Source: Verrucomicrobia bacterium Opi.OSU.00C
GTDB lineage: Bacteria; Verrucomicrobiota; Verrucomicrobiia; Opitutales; PNEW01
Direction: 5' to 3'
Assembly: GCA_002922725.1 (NCBI GenBank)
Contig: PNEW01000008.1
Coordinates: forward strand, 1 to 38,652
DNA length: 38,652 nucleotides
Each line of letters begins with the position of its first letter. Positions within the stretch are counted from its first letter, which is position 1. The notes beneath the pieces are model-generated. The model was not told the DNA's origin. It was given only the letters and a program-made list of their open reading frames with translations, and did no database searches. Made by a program: the position numbers and the translations under genes. Below, one piece after another: positions 19,801 to 28,199 of this stretch.

Positions 19801-20605
19801 TACTTTCATTTTTAACCTCAATTGTTTTCTGTATCGATCCAATTTCATTTTGGAAAATATCTACTTCACTTTCAAGTTGAGATATTTTTTCCTTGCTACC
19901 CGAATAGCGAAAGGCACTTGCCGCAAGACTAAGATGAGTAAGCCGGTGATTAACTATCTTGTAACGCAAGGCTTTATTGGCCTGACGTCGAAGAGAATTT
20001 ATTTGACGAGTAATTTCTTCAATGACATCTGTAACGCGTGCCAGGTTAGTGTCAACGAGAGCAAGTTTGTTAAATGCCTCTTTTCGTTGAGCCTTATATT
20101 TTGAAATACCTGCAGCCTCTTCAAAAATAGTCCTTCTCTCAGCAGGATTTGAAGAGAGTATTTGATCAACTTGTCCTTGAAGCATAAATGAATAGGAGAC
20201 TCGCCCAATTCCGGTATCCAAAAAAAGCTGCTGTAAATCCTTCAATCGACAATGCTTGCCATTAAGAAAGTAATCGCTTGGACCATCTCGATGTACTCGT
20301 CTTGTTATTTCAACTTCATGAAAAGCGGTCCCTAATTCTTTTTCGCAATCAGTAAAAATCAGAGTTATTTCGCAAAGGTTAATGGGTTTTCGGCTTTCTG
20401 AACCCTGAAAAATGACATCCTGCATTATTCCAGCACGGAGTGACTTGGCACTTTGTTCTCCCAAGACCCAGCGGATAGCATCGGCAATGTTACTTTTACC
20501 ACAACCGTTGGGACCAACTATCACCGAAATCCCCTTACCGAGGTCCAATCTGGTCCGATCGGCAAAACTTTTAAACCCATTTATAATAAGTTCTCTGAGA
20601 TACAT
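16886..20605 (-). CDS. smc: Chromosome segregation protein SMC
   Basis: Condensin ATPase that organises and segregates the chromosome. The 1239 residues have the full architecture: Walker A VGPNGCGKSN (31-38), QSAKSLRAG, Q-loop region, long coiled coil, a hinge domain around residues 505-660, a second coiled coil, the ABC signature LSGGQKTLTA near residue 1130, and Walker B CMLDELDAPLDDANVGRF near 1160. Length is typical of bacterial SMC. A run of eight T at 18392-18399 is in frame. ScpA/ScpB are not in the window. cinA lies 159 bases upstream on the same strand. Confidence 0.98.
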   Translation of the reverse strand: MYLRELIINGFKSFADRTRLDLGKGISVIVGPNGCGKSNIADAIRWVLGEQSAKSLRAGIMQDVIFQGSESRKPINLCEITLIFTDCEKELGTAFHEVEITRRVHRDGPSDYFLNGKHCRLKDLQQLFLDTGIGRVSYSFMLQGQVDQILSSNPAERRTIFEEAAGISKYKAQRKEAFNKLALVDTNLARVTDVIEEITRQINSLRRQANKALRYKIVNHRLTHLSLAASAFRYSGSKEKISQLESEVDIFQNEIGSIQKTIEVKNESILTRRQKRAELYENLQGSQQSVFDLRSEKEQADNKSEFSALRSEDLKGRILEIEKELSDISGQIKVLSNRAADDSLHKQEQLDLVGSSDKTYEERSNTFSDIQNILNEAEDALEEKKRLLLMTESSITRFRSNSTTLEVDLKSYQVNHSNLSEELFKLKSNSSLLESNLNKISSILQQRLTRKGKLEEEIDELGKLRLYNLDEFRHMQSDIQNADRKLAQKSAELNVLQGLQEKFEGFSEGAKAIMQGQLNNLIDHDAYRVLTKSIKVDSTYTLALDALLGPAIDSITLKDTSRIVSIAGVLENKKLGRACLQFDVPPVKKAVNNDVPDWLEPAIDKIDIREDNISLMLDNLLSGCYFCGSLEKFLAYWEEHPEFNFLLVATAKGELVDRRGLIYGGHGGGQSDSYLLREAEIKKLNLGQSKIKENYAIMENRVITLQRTLDENEKTIEEKRQLLMEVAQEISTLKAQKKGTEESISQNEVRTAQLNTDVHTLENEREKSLTKLKLAQDQLSDAESEINKLRENITTAENEVQKARFNKEIEFKNISEIRLDLAEKRQRLQLLDHGLSEIDNQVHDLNQLQLKREQEIDTHNEHITAFLNESQEARIKSEELEKTLKILIKSLDRDHKALVGAENEIKVTEESVALDRNNLHKKEINNNNLKVLLAKKHSELNYLLEEVRRDYDLDLKTINWKNQLWEAGDDLSENMKIDFDEGKFEEDTSYQKCKEPTTEDLEALNRTNWDVIQDEINKLRGRIHAMGPVNLVAIEEYAELKERYEFLKTQSDDLWNSKDQLLAAIDDINQTSQELFQQTFDQVRKNFEYTFSTLFGGGHSNLKLIDAEDVLESGIDIVARPPGTRMKNLELLSGGQKTLTAVALLFAIYMVKPSPFCMLDELDAPLDDANVGRFVKMLKQFTKYSQFLIITHNKRTISSANTIYGITMQEKGVSNVFSMHFNRETQRTEALEVEAAPSI

Positions 20606-20764
20606 CTAAAAATCTCAAAGGAACTTATTGAATCTACTCTTAGTTATCAGCAAGAGTAAAATGCGCATACTTAAAAATAAATCAATAACGTGTATCATTT
20701 AACCTATAGAATTCAGAGTGATAAGGAACTTACTTTATTAACTTCTCATACTTACGAATCATTT

Positions 20765-22006
20765 TCAGTTCACAATTTTTAATTTTCGCCGCAACAAGTC
20801 AAGTGCGGCACTTACTGCACGTGATTTTATCATAAGACGATTGCCAGAAAAAACAATCTTGCTTGACCGCACTTCAACAGGTGAATGATATCCAATATAA
20901 ACAGTCCCTACTGGATTCTCCTTGTTTCCACCATCGGGCCCGGCATACCCGGTAATACTTAATGCGTAATCCGTAGATAAACGTTCTGCAGTACCCGAAG
21001 CCATAGCAACTGCGCATTCAGCACTGACCGCTCCATATTGTTGAAGAATCATTTCAGGAATGTTGAGCATTTGTAATTTTGTACCGTTCGTATAGCAAAT
21101 AAACCCACCGATAAATGTTTTTGAAGATCCGGGAACATCTGTAAAAGCGTTTGACAGAAGACCACCTGTACAAGACTCGGCTATGGCTAACGTTTTACCT
21201 AGTGAACTAAGTTGATTTAAAACTAAACTAGAAAGGGATTCATCCCCATAACAGATAAAATCATCACCGAGAATTTGCTTACATTCATCTCCAATCGCTT
21301 CAATCTCTTTCCAACTCAATAAATCATCAATAGGACTCAACCGTAGATCTACAAGGCCAGAATGCGCGCAATACGATACAAGTAATTTACCCGGATGGCG
21401 ATTAAAAATATGCTGTAGATTATTCTCCAATAATGACTCCCCCACTCCTATAGTACGAAGCTGCAAATAATATTCATTTTCTGAAATGACATTTTCGGAT
21501 TGAAGTCGAGGTACTACTTGTTTTTCAAACATCGGATATAATTCATGTGGTGGTCCAGGTAACATAATGATGATTTTACCTTCACATTGTAACCATAAGC
21601 CAGGAGCTGTTCCATGATGGTTGGTAATAATCTCAGCACCAATTGGTTTTTTCGCCTGCCGAAGATTATTTTCGGTAACATCTCGGCCCATACTTCTAAA
21701 ACGTGTTCTTATCGCCTTCTCAGCTTCATTATCATGAATAAGTTTTAGCCCAAGCACTTGGGCCACCGTTTCACGGGTAATGTCATCAGTAGTAGGACCT
21801 AAACCACCTGTAGTGATGACAATATCTGAATTATCCATTGAGTTCCTAAAATAGGACTCGATATGATTAGGATCATCACGTATTACTATATTTCTTTGAA
21901 TTATTTGCCCGTATCGGGCAAACTGTTTGCCAAAATAAGTAAGGTGCGTGTTTTCTCTAATACCGAGAAGTAGCTCGTCACCAATGGTTATTATTTCCAG
22001 ACGCAT
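20765..22006 (-). CDS. cinA: CinA-family nicotinamide mononucleotide deamidase
   Basis: Full-length CinA of 413 residues: an N-terminal molybdopterin-binding-like (COG1058) domain (MRLEIITIGDELLLGIREN, TTGGLGPTTDDITRE, MLPGPPHELYPMF) and a C-terminal PncC deamidase domain (AIAESCTGGLLSNAFTDVPGSS, SITGYAGPDGG, GTVYIGY). It acts in recycling of NMN/NAD by-products and is linked to competence and damage responses in some bacteria. ATG 22006 is chosen because MRLEIITIGDE is the family N-terminus; an ATG 63 bases upstream would add an unrelated extension into the uvrC promoter region. Divergent from uvrC with a 56-base gap. Confidence 0.95.
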   Translation of the reverse strand: MRLEIITIGDELLLGIRENTHLTYFGKQFARYGQIIQRNIVIRDDPNHIESYFRNSMDNSDIVITTGGLGPTTDDITRETVAQVLGLKLIHDNEAEKAIRTRFRSMGRDVTENNLRQAKKPIGAEIITNHHGTAPGLWLQCEGKIIIMLPGPPHELYPMFEKQVVPRLQSENVISENEYYLQLRTIGVGESLLENNLQHIFNRHPGKLLVSYCAHSGLVDLRLSPIDDLLSWKEIEAIGDECKQILGDDFICYGDESLSSLVLNQLSSLGKTLAIAESCTGGLLSNAFTDVPGSSKTFIGGFICYTNGTKLQMLNIPEMILQQYGAVSAECAVAMASGTAERLSTDYALSITGYAGPDGGNKENPVGTVYIGYHSPVEVRSSKIVFSGNRLMIKSRAVSAALDLLRRKLKIVN

Positions 22007-22062
22007 TTTATCTAATATTGCTCTTAAAATATATATTACTATAAGAGCATGTAAGTCAGAGT

Positions 22063-23541
22063 ATGCCAAGTCAGGATATCAGTAAAATTAAAGAAAAAGT
22101 GCGAAGATTACCCCATAAGCCGGGTGTATATATTATGAGGGATCGTTTAGGGCACATTATTTACGTGGGTAAAGCCAAGGATCTGAAGAAACGTGTTTCT
22201 ACATATTTTCAACCTTCTCGTAAAATGGCAACTCAACAACCAAAATCATACGCGATGATCCCTATGATTCATGAGTTTGAAGTCGTTGAGGTAAAGTCTG
22301 AACCTGAAGCCTTACTTTTAGAGGGACGTTTACTTAAGCAGTGGAAGCCCAAATACAATACTGACTTCACTGATGATAAAAGCTTTCTCTTAGTTCAGGT
22401 AGATATTCAGAACCCAATCTCTAAATTCCAGCTCTGCCGCTTTAAAAAAGATGCTTTATCTAAATACTTTGGCCCATTTGCCCATGCTAAATTACTACGC
22501 AAAACGCTTGAAGAAATGAGACGGCGCTTCGGTATACTCCTGGGTGACACTCGACCGATTCAACTACCTGATGGTAGGTGGAAGCTCTATGATGATGTAC
22601 GATCAGAGATTTATGGTCATACCAACCTTGTTACTGAAGATGAGTATCGGTACAAAGTGAAGGCGGCATGTGAGTTCCTTCGTGGTCAATCAAAAGAGTG
22701 GCTGAATGATCTCAAGAATGAAATGAAATTAGCTGCCTCCAATCGTAATTACGAAAAAGCCTCAGAGTTACGGGATATATGTGCTGCACTTGAAAAAACA
22801 GTTTGTAAGACGAGAAAATTCACACATGCCCATGGTGCGATAAAAAGATTTGGGTCTCATATTGTTCTCAAAGAATTACAATTAACTCTGAAATTACCGA
22901 AATTGCCACATTATATAGAATGCTTTGATATAAGTCATATTTCTGGTACTTTCGTTGTCGCTTCAATGGTTCAATTTAAAAACGGCAAACCAAACAGTGA
23001 CCAGTATCGTCGTTATAAAATTAAAAGCTTTATTGGCAATGATGATTACCGTGCGATGGAAGAAGTCGTAACTCGACGCTATTTACGACTTTACAAAGAA
23101 AATAAAGCCTTTCCAGACCTTATTGTCATAGATGGAGGTAAGGGCCAACTCAGATCTGCACTGCGTGCATTTATAATTAATGGCCTGGAGCCACCCACAC
23201 TCATTGGATTAGCAAAAAAACATGAAACCGTTTATTTTACCGATGATCGTCCTCCATTCAATCTTAGCCTTAAAAATGAAGCTCTTCGACTATTACAGCG
23301 CTTGCGTAACGAAGCGCATCGCTTCGCCAATACATTTAATGCTGAGACTCGAAGTCGAAAAATGAAAGAGACAATTCTCGATGAATTTTATGGTTTAGGA
23401 CCTGTTCGCCGTAAAGCACTGTTAAAACAATTTAAGAATATTAATAAACTGAAAGTTGCAACTCCCGAGCTATTACAACAAGTTGATGGAATTGGACCTA
23501 AATTATCACACAACCTTTTTAGGTTTTTAAATAAGATATAG
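22063..23541 (+). CDS. uvrC: UvrC excinuclease subunit lacking Fe-S cysteines
   Basis: Nuclease subunit of UvrABC nucleotide excision repair. Domains in order are GIY-YIG (KPGVYIMRD, IIYVGKAKDLKKR) for 3' incision, a UVR motif (LKNEMKLAASNRNYEKASELRD), the RNase H-like UvrC domain (CFDISHISGTFVVASMVQF, LIVIDGGKGQL) for 5' incision, and C-terminal helix-hairpin-helix (FYGLGPVRRKALLKQF, VDGIGPKLSHNL). At 492 residues it is about 120 shorter than E. coli UvrC. The linker that carries the [4Fe-4S] cysteines in E. coli is replaced by a stretch around RRFGILLGDTRPIQLPDG with no cysteine. Function is otherwise expected to be intact. Confidence 0.95.
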   Translation: MPSQDISKIKEKVRRLPHKPGVYIMRDRLGHIIYVGKAKDLKKRVSTYFQPSRKMATQQPKSYAMIPMIHEFEVVEVKSEPEALLLEGRLLKQWKPKYNTDFTDDKSFLLVQVDIQNPISKFQLCRFKKDALSKYFGPFAHAKLLRKTLEEMRRRFGILLGDTRPIQLPDGRWKLYDDVRSEIYGHTNLVTEDEYRYKVKAACEFLRGQSKEWLNDLKNEMKLAASNRNYEKASELRDICAALEKTVCKTRKFTHAHGAIKRFGSHIVLKELQLTLKLPKLPHYIECFDISHISGTFVVASMVQFKNGKPNSDQYRRYKIKSFIGNDDYRAMEEVVTRRYLRLYKENKAFPDLIVIDGGKGQLRSALRAFIINGLEPPTLIGLAKKHETVYFTDDRPPFNLSLKNEALRLLQRLRNEAHRFANTFNAETRSRKMKETILDEFYGLGPVRRKALLKQFKNINKLKVATPELLQQVDGIGPKLSHNLFRFLNKI

Positions 23542-23650
23542 TGAGTAGTAAACTTTTGAATGCATTAAATGTACATATATCACCCACCTTATCACATTTA
23601 CCCAATTTCATTCTATAAAATCTGTATTGCCTTAATTAAATTGCGAGTAA

Positions 23651-24178
23651 ATGATTTTTTTAATGCTTGTTTTACTTAAAATTATTCTATTTATAATTTT
23701 ACCGATGTCATCCTACGCCAATGAAGACACAGTCCCTCTCACCGTTGGGGAAAATGCACCGGGAATTGCAACAATAACAGAAACTGGTGACACGCTAAAA
23801 CTATCTGAAGTTTATAGTGAAGGACCTACTCTCGTTTATTTTTATCCCAAAGCAGATACTCCAGGTTGTACCGCCCAATCATGCAACCTGCGTGATGCTT
23901 ATGAAAAGCTGCTCGCTGCAGGAATAAGAGTAATAGGGGTAAGTTCGGATACACCAGAAGAACAAAAAGCATTTAAAGATAAATTTCAGCTTCCATTCAC
24001 ACTCCTTGCTGATCATGAGGGAAAAGTAATCGAGGCTTTTCGTGTCCCGAGAAACAACGGTAAGGCGAAACGTCAGACATTCCTAATCTTAGGTGGTATA
24101 GTCGTTTGGCGTGATCTTGAAGCTCAGCCTGTGACTCAAGCACAGGACGCTCTAGCGGCACTTATTAGCTTAGATTAA
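23651..24178 (+). CDS. Exported BCP/PrxQ-type peroxiredoxin
   Basis: Thiol peroxidase of the BCP/PrxQ family, here with an N-terminal signal peptide (hydrophobic stretch ending near SSYANED), so probably periplasmic. The active site YPKADTPGCTAQSCNLRD has the peroxidatic cysteine and a second cysteine five residues on, the atypical 2-Cys arrangement of E. coli BCP. The rest of the fold (VIGVSSDTPEEQKAFKDKFQLPFTLLAD) is well conserved. 175 residues. It stands alone between uvrC and convergent minus-strand genes. It would detoxify peroxides; the electron donor is unknown. Confidence 0.92.
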   Translation: MIFLMLVLLKIILFIILPMSSYANEDTVPLTVGENAPGIATITETGDTLKLSEVYSEGPTLVYFYPKADTPGCTAQSCNLRDAYEKLLAAGIRVIGVSSDTPEEQKAFKDKFQLPFTLLADHEGKVIEAFRVPRNNGKAKRQTFLILGGIVVWRDLEAQPVTQAQDALAALISLD

Positions 24179-24225
24179 GATCAAAATCTTAATTATTTCA
24201 AAGGCAATTTATTGAGGATGTTATT

Positions 24226-24568
24226 CTAGCTTATTTCATTCATCAACCAAACCCGACGAATGAGTTCAGTTTCTACTTCGTAAAGAGCAATATTATAAAT
24301 AACAGGGGATTCTTGCTGCCCAGTAATCTTTTCATGTAAAGCTGTATATCTACCTTGGGTCATAATATTTAATATGGCACAATTTAAATTGGGTGAATCA
24401 TTAAATTTTTTTTGCGTAAATCGAACGAATTGAATCTAGTCCATCTGCTATTAACTCCTCACCAGGTAATTTAAATATTTTGATCTCTTCACTGAAACAG
24501 GCGACAAATGCAGTTAGATCTCTTGCATTAAAAGCACACACATGATCATCAATTACATTTTTAGACAT
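24226..24568 (-). CDS. NTF2/SnoaL-like small protein, frameshifted
   Basis: On the minus strand from ATG 24568 the protein reads DDHVCAFNARDLTAFVACFS then ADGLDSIRSIYAKK and hits a stop. One frame over it continues FNDSPNLNCAILNIMTQGRY and ends with LIRRVWLMNEIS at TAG 24226-24228. Both halves together match the NTF2-like/SnoaL fold (single domain of about 113 residues). The junction is a run of eight A on the coding strand (T at 24406-24413); seven A restores the frame, and the total length is 3n+1. Such domains act as small-molecule-binding or isomerase-like modules; the function is not predictable. It lies 94 bases downstream of the Sel1-barrel gene in the same direction. Confidence 0.75.
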
Positions 24569-24662
24569 GAGAGTTATTAAATATGTAATTGTACTAGGCT
24601 CTCAACCATAATAATTTCAAGAGCTAAATTATAACATCACTCATCGCCAATGCTATAACAGT

Positions 24663-27596
24663 TTAAAGGCTAATATTTAAACCAACACGTGCTCTCCATG
24701 AACTGAATATACGATCAGTTGGACGATGTACATCGCCTTCAAAGTTGTTCTGTGGTTGGTTAGTAATATTAAAAAAGTCTGCAAAAAGGTTTGTTTGGTC
24801 GTTAATTTGGTACTTAGAAGAAAAATTAATAATCCATTCATTATTAAGATATCGATCACCATTACTATTTTCAGCCAACCTTGTTAGTGAAGAACTCTGA
24901 AAAGACAAACCGAGCCGTGTTTTAAATCCTCCAATTTCATTAAGCAGCGCCATATCGAGCATATGATTAGCTCGTTCAGGTAAAGAAAATATTTCACCTG
25001 GTCGAAAAGATGTTTTTGCTTCAGAGTTGGAATATATATAATATATTGTTGCAGTCGTATTACCCAAAGCTTGAGGCAAAAGAGGAATATTTCGATTCCA
25101 CCCAAATTCAATTCCCCATATATTGGCGTCTTCACCATTTTCTGGCCTACCAATCTTAAATCCGTCAAAGGGTCCTCCTATTCTAAATGAATTCCCAAAA
25201 AAGAAAAAGTTCTTAATATCTTTATAATATCCAGCAAGAGAGAAATTACCAGTTAAAGAGTTCTTAACATCTAGACCTAATAAAAAATTAATATATTCAG
25301 TAGACCGTAAATCTGGATTACCTTCCCATATAAATTCGCTGCTGTAAAAAACCCGCCGAAAAGGGACTAAGTTAAAATAATTAGGTCGAGCAATAGTCTC
25401 GAATCCTGCTACCCTTAAATTGATCTGTTTGGTTAAAAAATAAATTAACTCGGCTGTGAAAAAGGTACTGTTATATTCACTCCTATTAGATACTGGGATT
25501 GTCTCTAAGTATTCACCTTCATCATCAAATATCAAAGTATTCCCATCTGTTTCATTTGTTGTTTTTTCATATCGAAAACCGGTATTAAAATGCCAATTTG
25601 GAGTTTTAAATCTTTGCATGATAAACATGCTATTAATTTCTTCGTATGATCGATAATTATTGGGATCACTTTCCGATTTAGAACGGCCATAATTTAATTC
25701 AAAGTCTTTAAAGTTTTCTGAGAAAAACATCCGAGAACTAGAAGGATCTATTCCTTTTCCCAACCGATAATGATCTTCAGCGATTAAATTAGGTTCGGTT
25801 GGCACTACTGTATGGCTTAATAAGTAGTCCCCATCAAAATTGTCGTAAATATGTATTTCCTCTTGATTTGTTCTTTCTTTTTGTCGATGTAGACCGCCAA
25901 AATAAAGCTCCACTTCTGTTTTTGAGAAGTTAAATCGTTTATAAAAATTAATATCTCCAGCATAATCATTATCAGTTGTAGTCGAACTTCTTGTATTTAC
26001 TTCGCGAAAAAGCATTTTGTCCGCATTATATATATCTACATTACTATTAATGGTAATTTGAGGAAACAAAACATCAGATCTATTGTAGGACATATCCACA
26101 TCTTCACGTAGAAATTCGATAGTGAATTGATCAGGACGGGAACGCTTATAGTCAGAAAAATAAAAACTATATTCAATACCCCAATTATCATCTTTAATCT
26201 TACCGCCACCCTCAAAACGATATATATCTGTTTGTTGAGGTTCATCGCGTATTTCACGTTTCACACTTCCACCATGGGAAAAAGCATATAAATCTGATAC
26301 TACTTCATATTCACCCTCTACAAATCTCCTGTCTAACCGTTGGGCTAAATCATCATCTTCAGTTTGGCTTAGTGAAGTTTTAAAAAACAAGGTGTGTCTG
26401 TTATTCAAGCCATGTTCAAGAACACTTTTAAAACTTTTACGTCGTTGCTGAACAGTACGCCTTCCAGTATTAAGGCGCTCAATCACATTTTGAGAACCAT
26501 CTCCTAAATCAATTGTTCCCCAGCGTGTGTAAATTCTATCATATGCAAGATATGCAGCCTGAGTATCAAAGTCAAAAAATAAAGCCCAGTCATGATCTTT
26601 ACTGAAAATCTGATTTACTGATATATTCCCCTGCCAAACACCAGTTTCTGATAGATTTCCATAATGGTACGAAGCTTTGCCATTTACTCTAAATATTGGA
26701 CCATCCAATATTCCACTGGATGGGAACCTTCCATGGAAATTAACGCCTTCAGGATCGGAATTAGAATAAGATACTACTCCAACACCACCTACTGCTTGAT
26801 ATTCGGAAGCCATAGGGTTACGTTTATCTAATTCTCTCATTCGGTCCCTTGGGTTAGGATCCAAACCTTTATCAACAGCAGGAAAAACAACTAATTGATT
26901 TTTCTTTGAAGCTGTTTTGGACTGAACTTGACCAACTGAATTACTCGAATCCTTATTGAATTCGAGTGCTTTATTATAGAACAATATAGATTGTTTCTTA
27001 TTACCTTGCTTTTCATATAATTCCGCCGTTTTCCGATACCATTGAGAAGCCTTAGTTAAATTCTTTGAAACACCATATCCATTGCTGTAGAAATCACCCA
27101 AAACTGACGATGCAAAAATATCGCCATCCTCTGCTGCCCGTAGGCACCATTTTACAGCTTGGTTATAGTAGTCTTGAGTATCGAAATATCTGGCAGCCCC
27201 AACTAAATATTTCGCAGCCTGGCTATTACTTTGTGATAATCCATAACCCTTCCCATAGAATATCCCCAAATAATACTGTGCATTAGGGTAACCTTGCTCA
27301 GCTGCCGAATAAAACCACTTGGCTGCTTCTCTAAGATCTTTTACAACGACATCTCCTTTTGTATAAATTACACCTAAATTATATTGCGCTTTTGCATGAC
27401 CCTTGTCTGCAGCATGATGTAACCATTTTATTGCTTCTACTGAATCCTTAGAAGAGCCTAATTCTGAAAAATATTCCATCCCTTGAAGATAATATCCTTC
27501 AATACTACTTGTCTTAGGAGATTTACTAGGTGCTACTGCAAGTGAGTATAAAAAGCCTACTTTTATGATTAGAAATATATAGAATACTTTTACCAT
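24663..27596 (-). CDS. Sel1-repeat / TonB-receptor-type beta-barrel hybrid, nearly plug-less
   Basis: A 977-residue exported protein with an unusual architecture. Residues 1-22 are signal-like. Residues about 35-200 are roughly four Sel1-like repeats (EAIKWLHHAADKGHAKAQYNLG, EAAKWFYSAAEQGYPNAQYYLG and two more), followed by a short helical segment to about 215. Residues about 285-977 are a large outer-membrane barrel of the TonB-dependent receptor kind, with the family segment ETIARPNYFNLVPF, the NPDLRSTEYINF and GYYKDIKNFF stretches, and the terminal LFADFFNITNQPQNNFEG. The normal plug is missing: only an end-of-plug-like stretch (ASEYQAVGGVGVVSYSNSD, about 263-281) remains between repeats and barrel. 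No TonB box recognised. It could be a receptor whose plug was replaced by periplasmic repeats, or a barrel with a new gating domain. It follows the metal operon by 189 bases in the same direction, so co-regulation is possible. Confidence 0.85.
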   Translation of the reverse strand: MVKVFYIFLIIKVGFLYSLAVAPSKSPKTSSIEGYYLQGMEYFSELGSSKDSVEAIKWLHHAADKGHAKAQYNLGVIYTKGDVVVKDLREAAKWFYSAAEQGYPNAQYYLGIFYGKGYGLSQSNSQAAKYLVGAARYFDTQDYYNQAVKWCLRAAEDGDIFASSVLGDFYSNGYGVSKNLTKASQWYRKTAELYEKQGNKKQSILFYNKALEFNKDSSNSVGQVQSKTASKKNQLVVFPAVDKGLDPNPRDRMRELDKRNPMASEYQAVGGVGVVSYSNSDPEGVNFHGRFPSSGILDGPIFRVNGKASYHYGNLSETGVWQGNISVNQIFSKDHDWALFFDFDTQAAYLAYDRIYTRWGTIDLGDGSQNVIERLNTGRRTVQQRRKSFKSVLEHGLNNRHTLFFKTSLSQTEDDDLAQRLDRRFVEGEYEVVSDLYAFSHGGSVKREIRDEPQQTDIYRFEGGGKIKDDNWGIEYSFYFSDYKRSRPDQFTIEFLREDVDMSYNRSDVLFPQITINSNVDIYNADKMLFREVNTRSSTTTDNDYAGDINFYKRFNFSKTEVELYFGGLHRQKERTNQEEIHIYDNFDGDYLLSHTVVPTEPNLIAEDHYRLGKGIDPSSSRMFFSENFKDFELNYGRSKSESDPNNYRSYEEINSMFIMQRFKTPNWHFNTGFRYEKTTNETDGNTLIFDDEGEYLETIPVSNRSEYNSTFFTAELIYFLTKQINLRVAGFETIARPNYFNLVPFRRVFYSSEFIWEGNPDLRSTEYINFLLGLDVKNSLTGNFSLAGYYKDIKNFFFFGNSFRIGGPFDGFKIGRPENGEDANIWGIEFGWNRNIPLLPQALGNTTATIYYIYSNSEAKTSFRPGEIFSLPERANHMLDMALLNEIGGFKTRLGLSFQSSSLTRLAENSNGDRYLNNEWIINFSSKYQINDQTNLFADFFNITNQPQNNFEGDVHRPTDRIFSSWRARVGLNISL

Positions 27597-27755
27597 ACTG
27601 CTTTTTAAATAAAACGCCCCCTAATCAATAAATCACATTTAATTAGAGTTCAGTATAACCCGTATTAAATATAACATTTAATACCTCTATAAAGAAAAAC
27701 TTTTGTAGCGGACTCAGCAAGTCTATAAAGCAACAGTTACTTTCATAGCTTAATA

Positions 27756-27800
27756 ATTGTGATAGATCATACCTATCCTTTAAAACTATTCTATCACAAT
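27756..27800. repeat. 10-bp inverted repeat at end of cupredoxin gene
   Basis: attgtgatag (27756-27765) and ctatcacaat (27791-27800) are perfectly complementary with 25 bases between. The right arm is inside the last codons of the cupredoxin gene and no T run follows on the minus strand, so it is not a classical terminator. It could be an RNA-stabilising hairpin or a protein-binding site ahead of the Sel1-barrel gene. Confidence 0.45.
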
Positions 27801-28199
27801 GATTCCTTCCATCATAAGCTTATGAAAGGTACAGTAATAAGACTTAGTTCCCATATTCTCGGGAACTCTAAATGTGATACGCTCAAATTCACCATAAGAC
27901 AAAATGGAAGTTTTAATACCCAAATCACCTATAACTAGATCGTGACGGATCCCTGGGTCATTATTTCGAAACAAAATTGAGATTTTTTCTCCACTATTAA
28001 AATTAAGCGTAGGATTTTTTATCCCTTCCATATTCTGTGAAGAAACTGTGAAACTCATATCTTCGGCCACAATAACGACTTCGCGCTGTGGCTCCTTTGC
28101 TTGCAAGAAAGATATAAACAAACCCAATGCGCCTGCAATCGAAACAAGTAATATTACACTAATCAGTCCTAAATTTTTCATTAATGGTGAATTGATCAT
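27786..28199 (-). CDS. Membrane-anchored cupredoxin (type 1 copper)
   Basis: A 137-residue protein with one N-terminal transmembrane helix (about 9-32) and a plastocyanin-like domain outside the cytoplasm. A complete type 1 copper site is visible: His86 (IRHDLVI), Cys123 and His126 in YYCTFHKLMM, and Met129 or Met130. It probably carries electrons to or from the adjacent multicopper oxidase or chaperones copper. Its ATG overlaps the ZIP stop by four bases (28199-28196), showing translational coupling in the porin-oxidase-ZIP-cupredoxin operon. Confidence 0.88.
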   Translation of the reverse strand: MINSPLMKNLGLISVILLVSIAGALGLFISFLQAKEPQREVVIVAEDMSFTVSSQNMEGIKNPTLNFNSGEKISILFRNNDPGIRHDLVIGDLGIKTSILSYGEFERITFRVPENMGTKSYYCTFHKLMMEGIIVIE

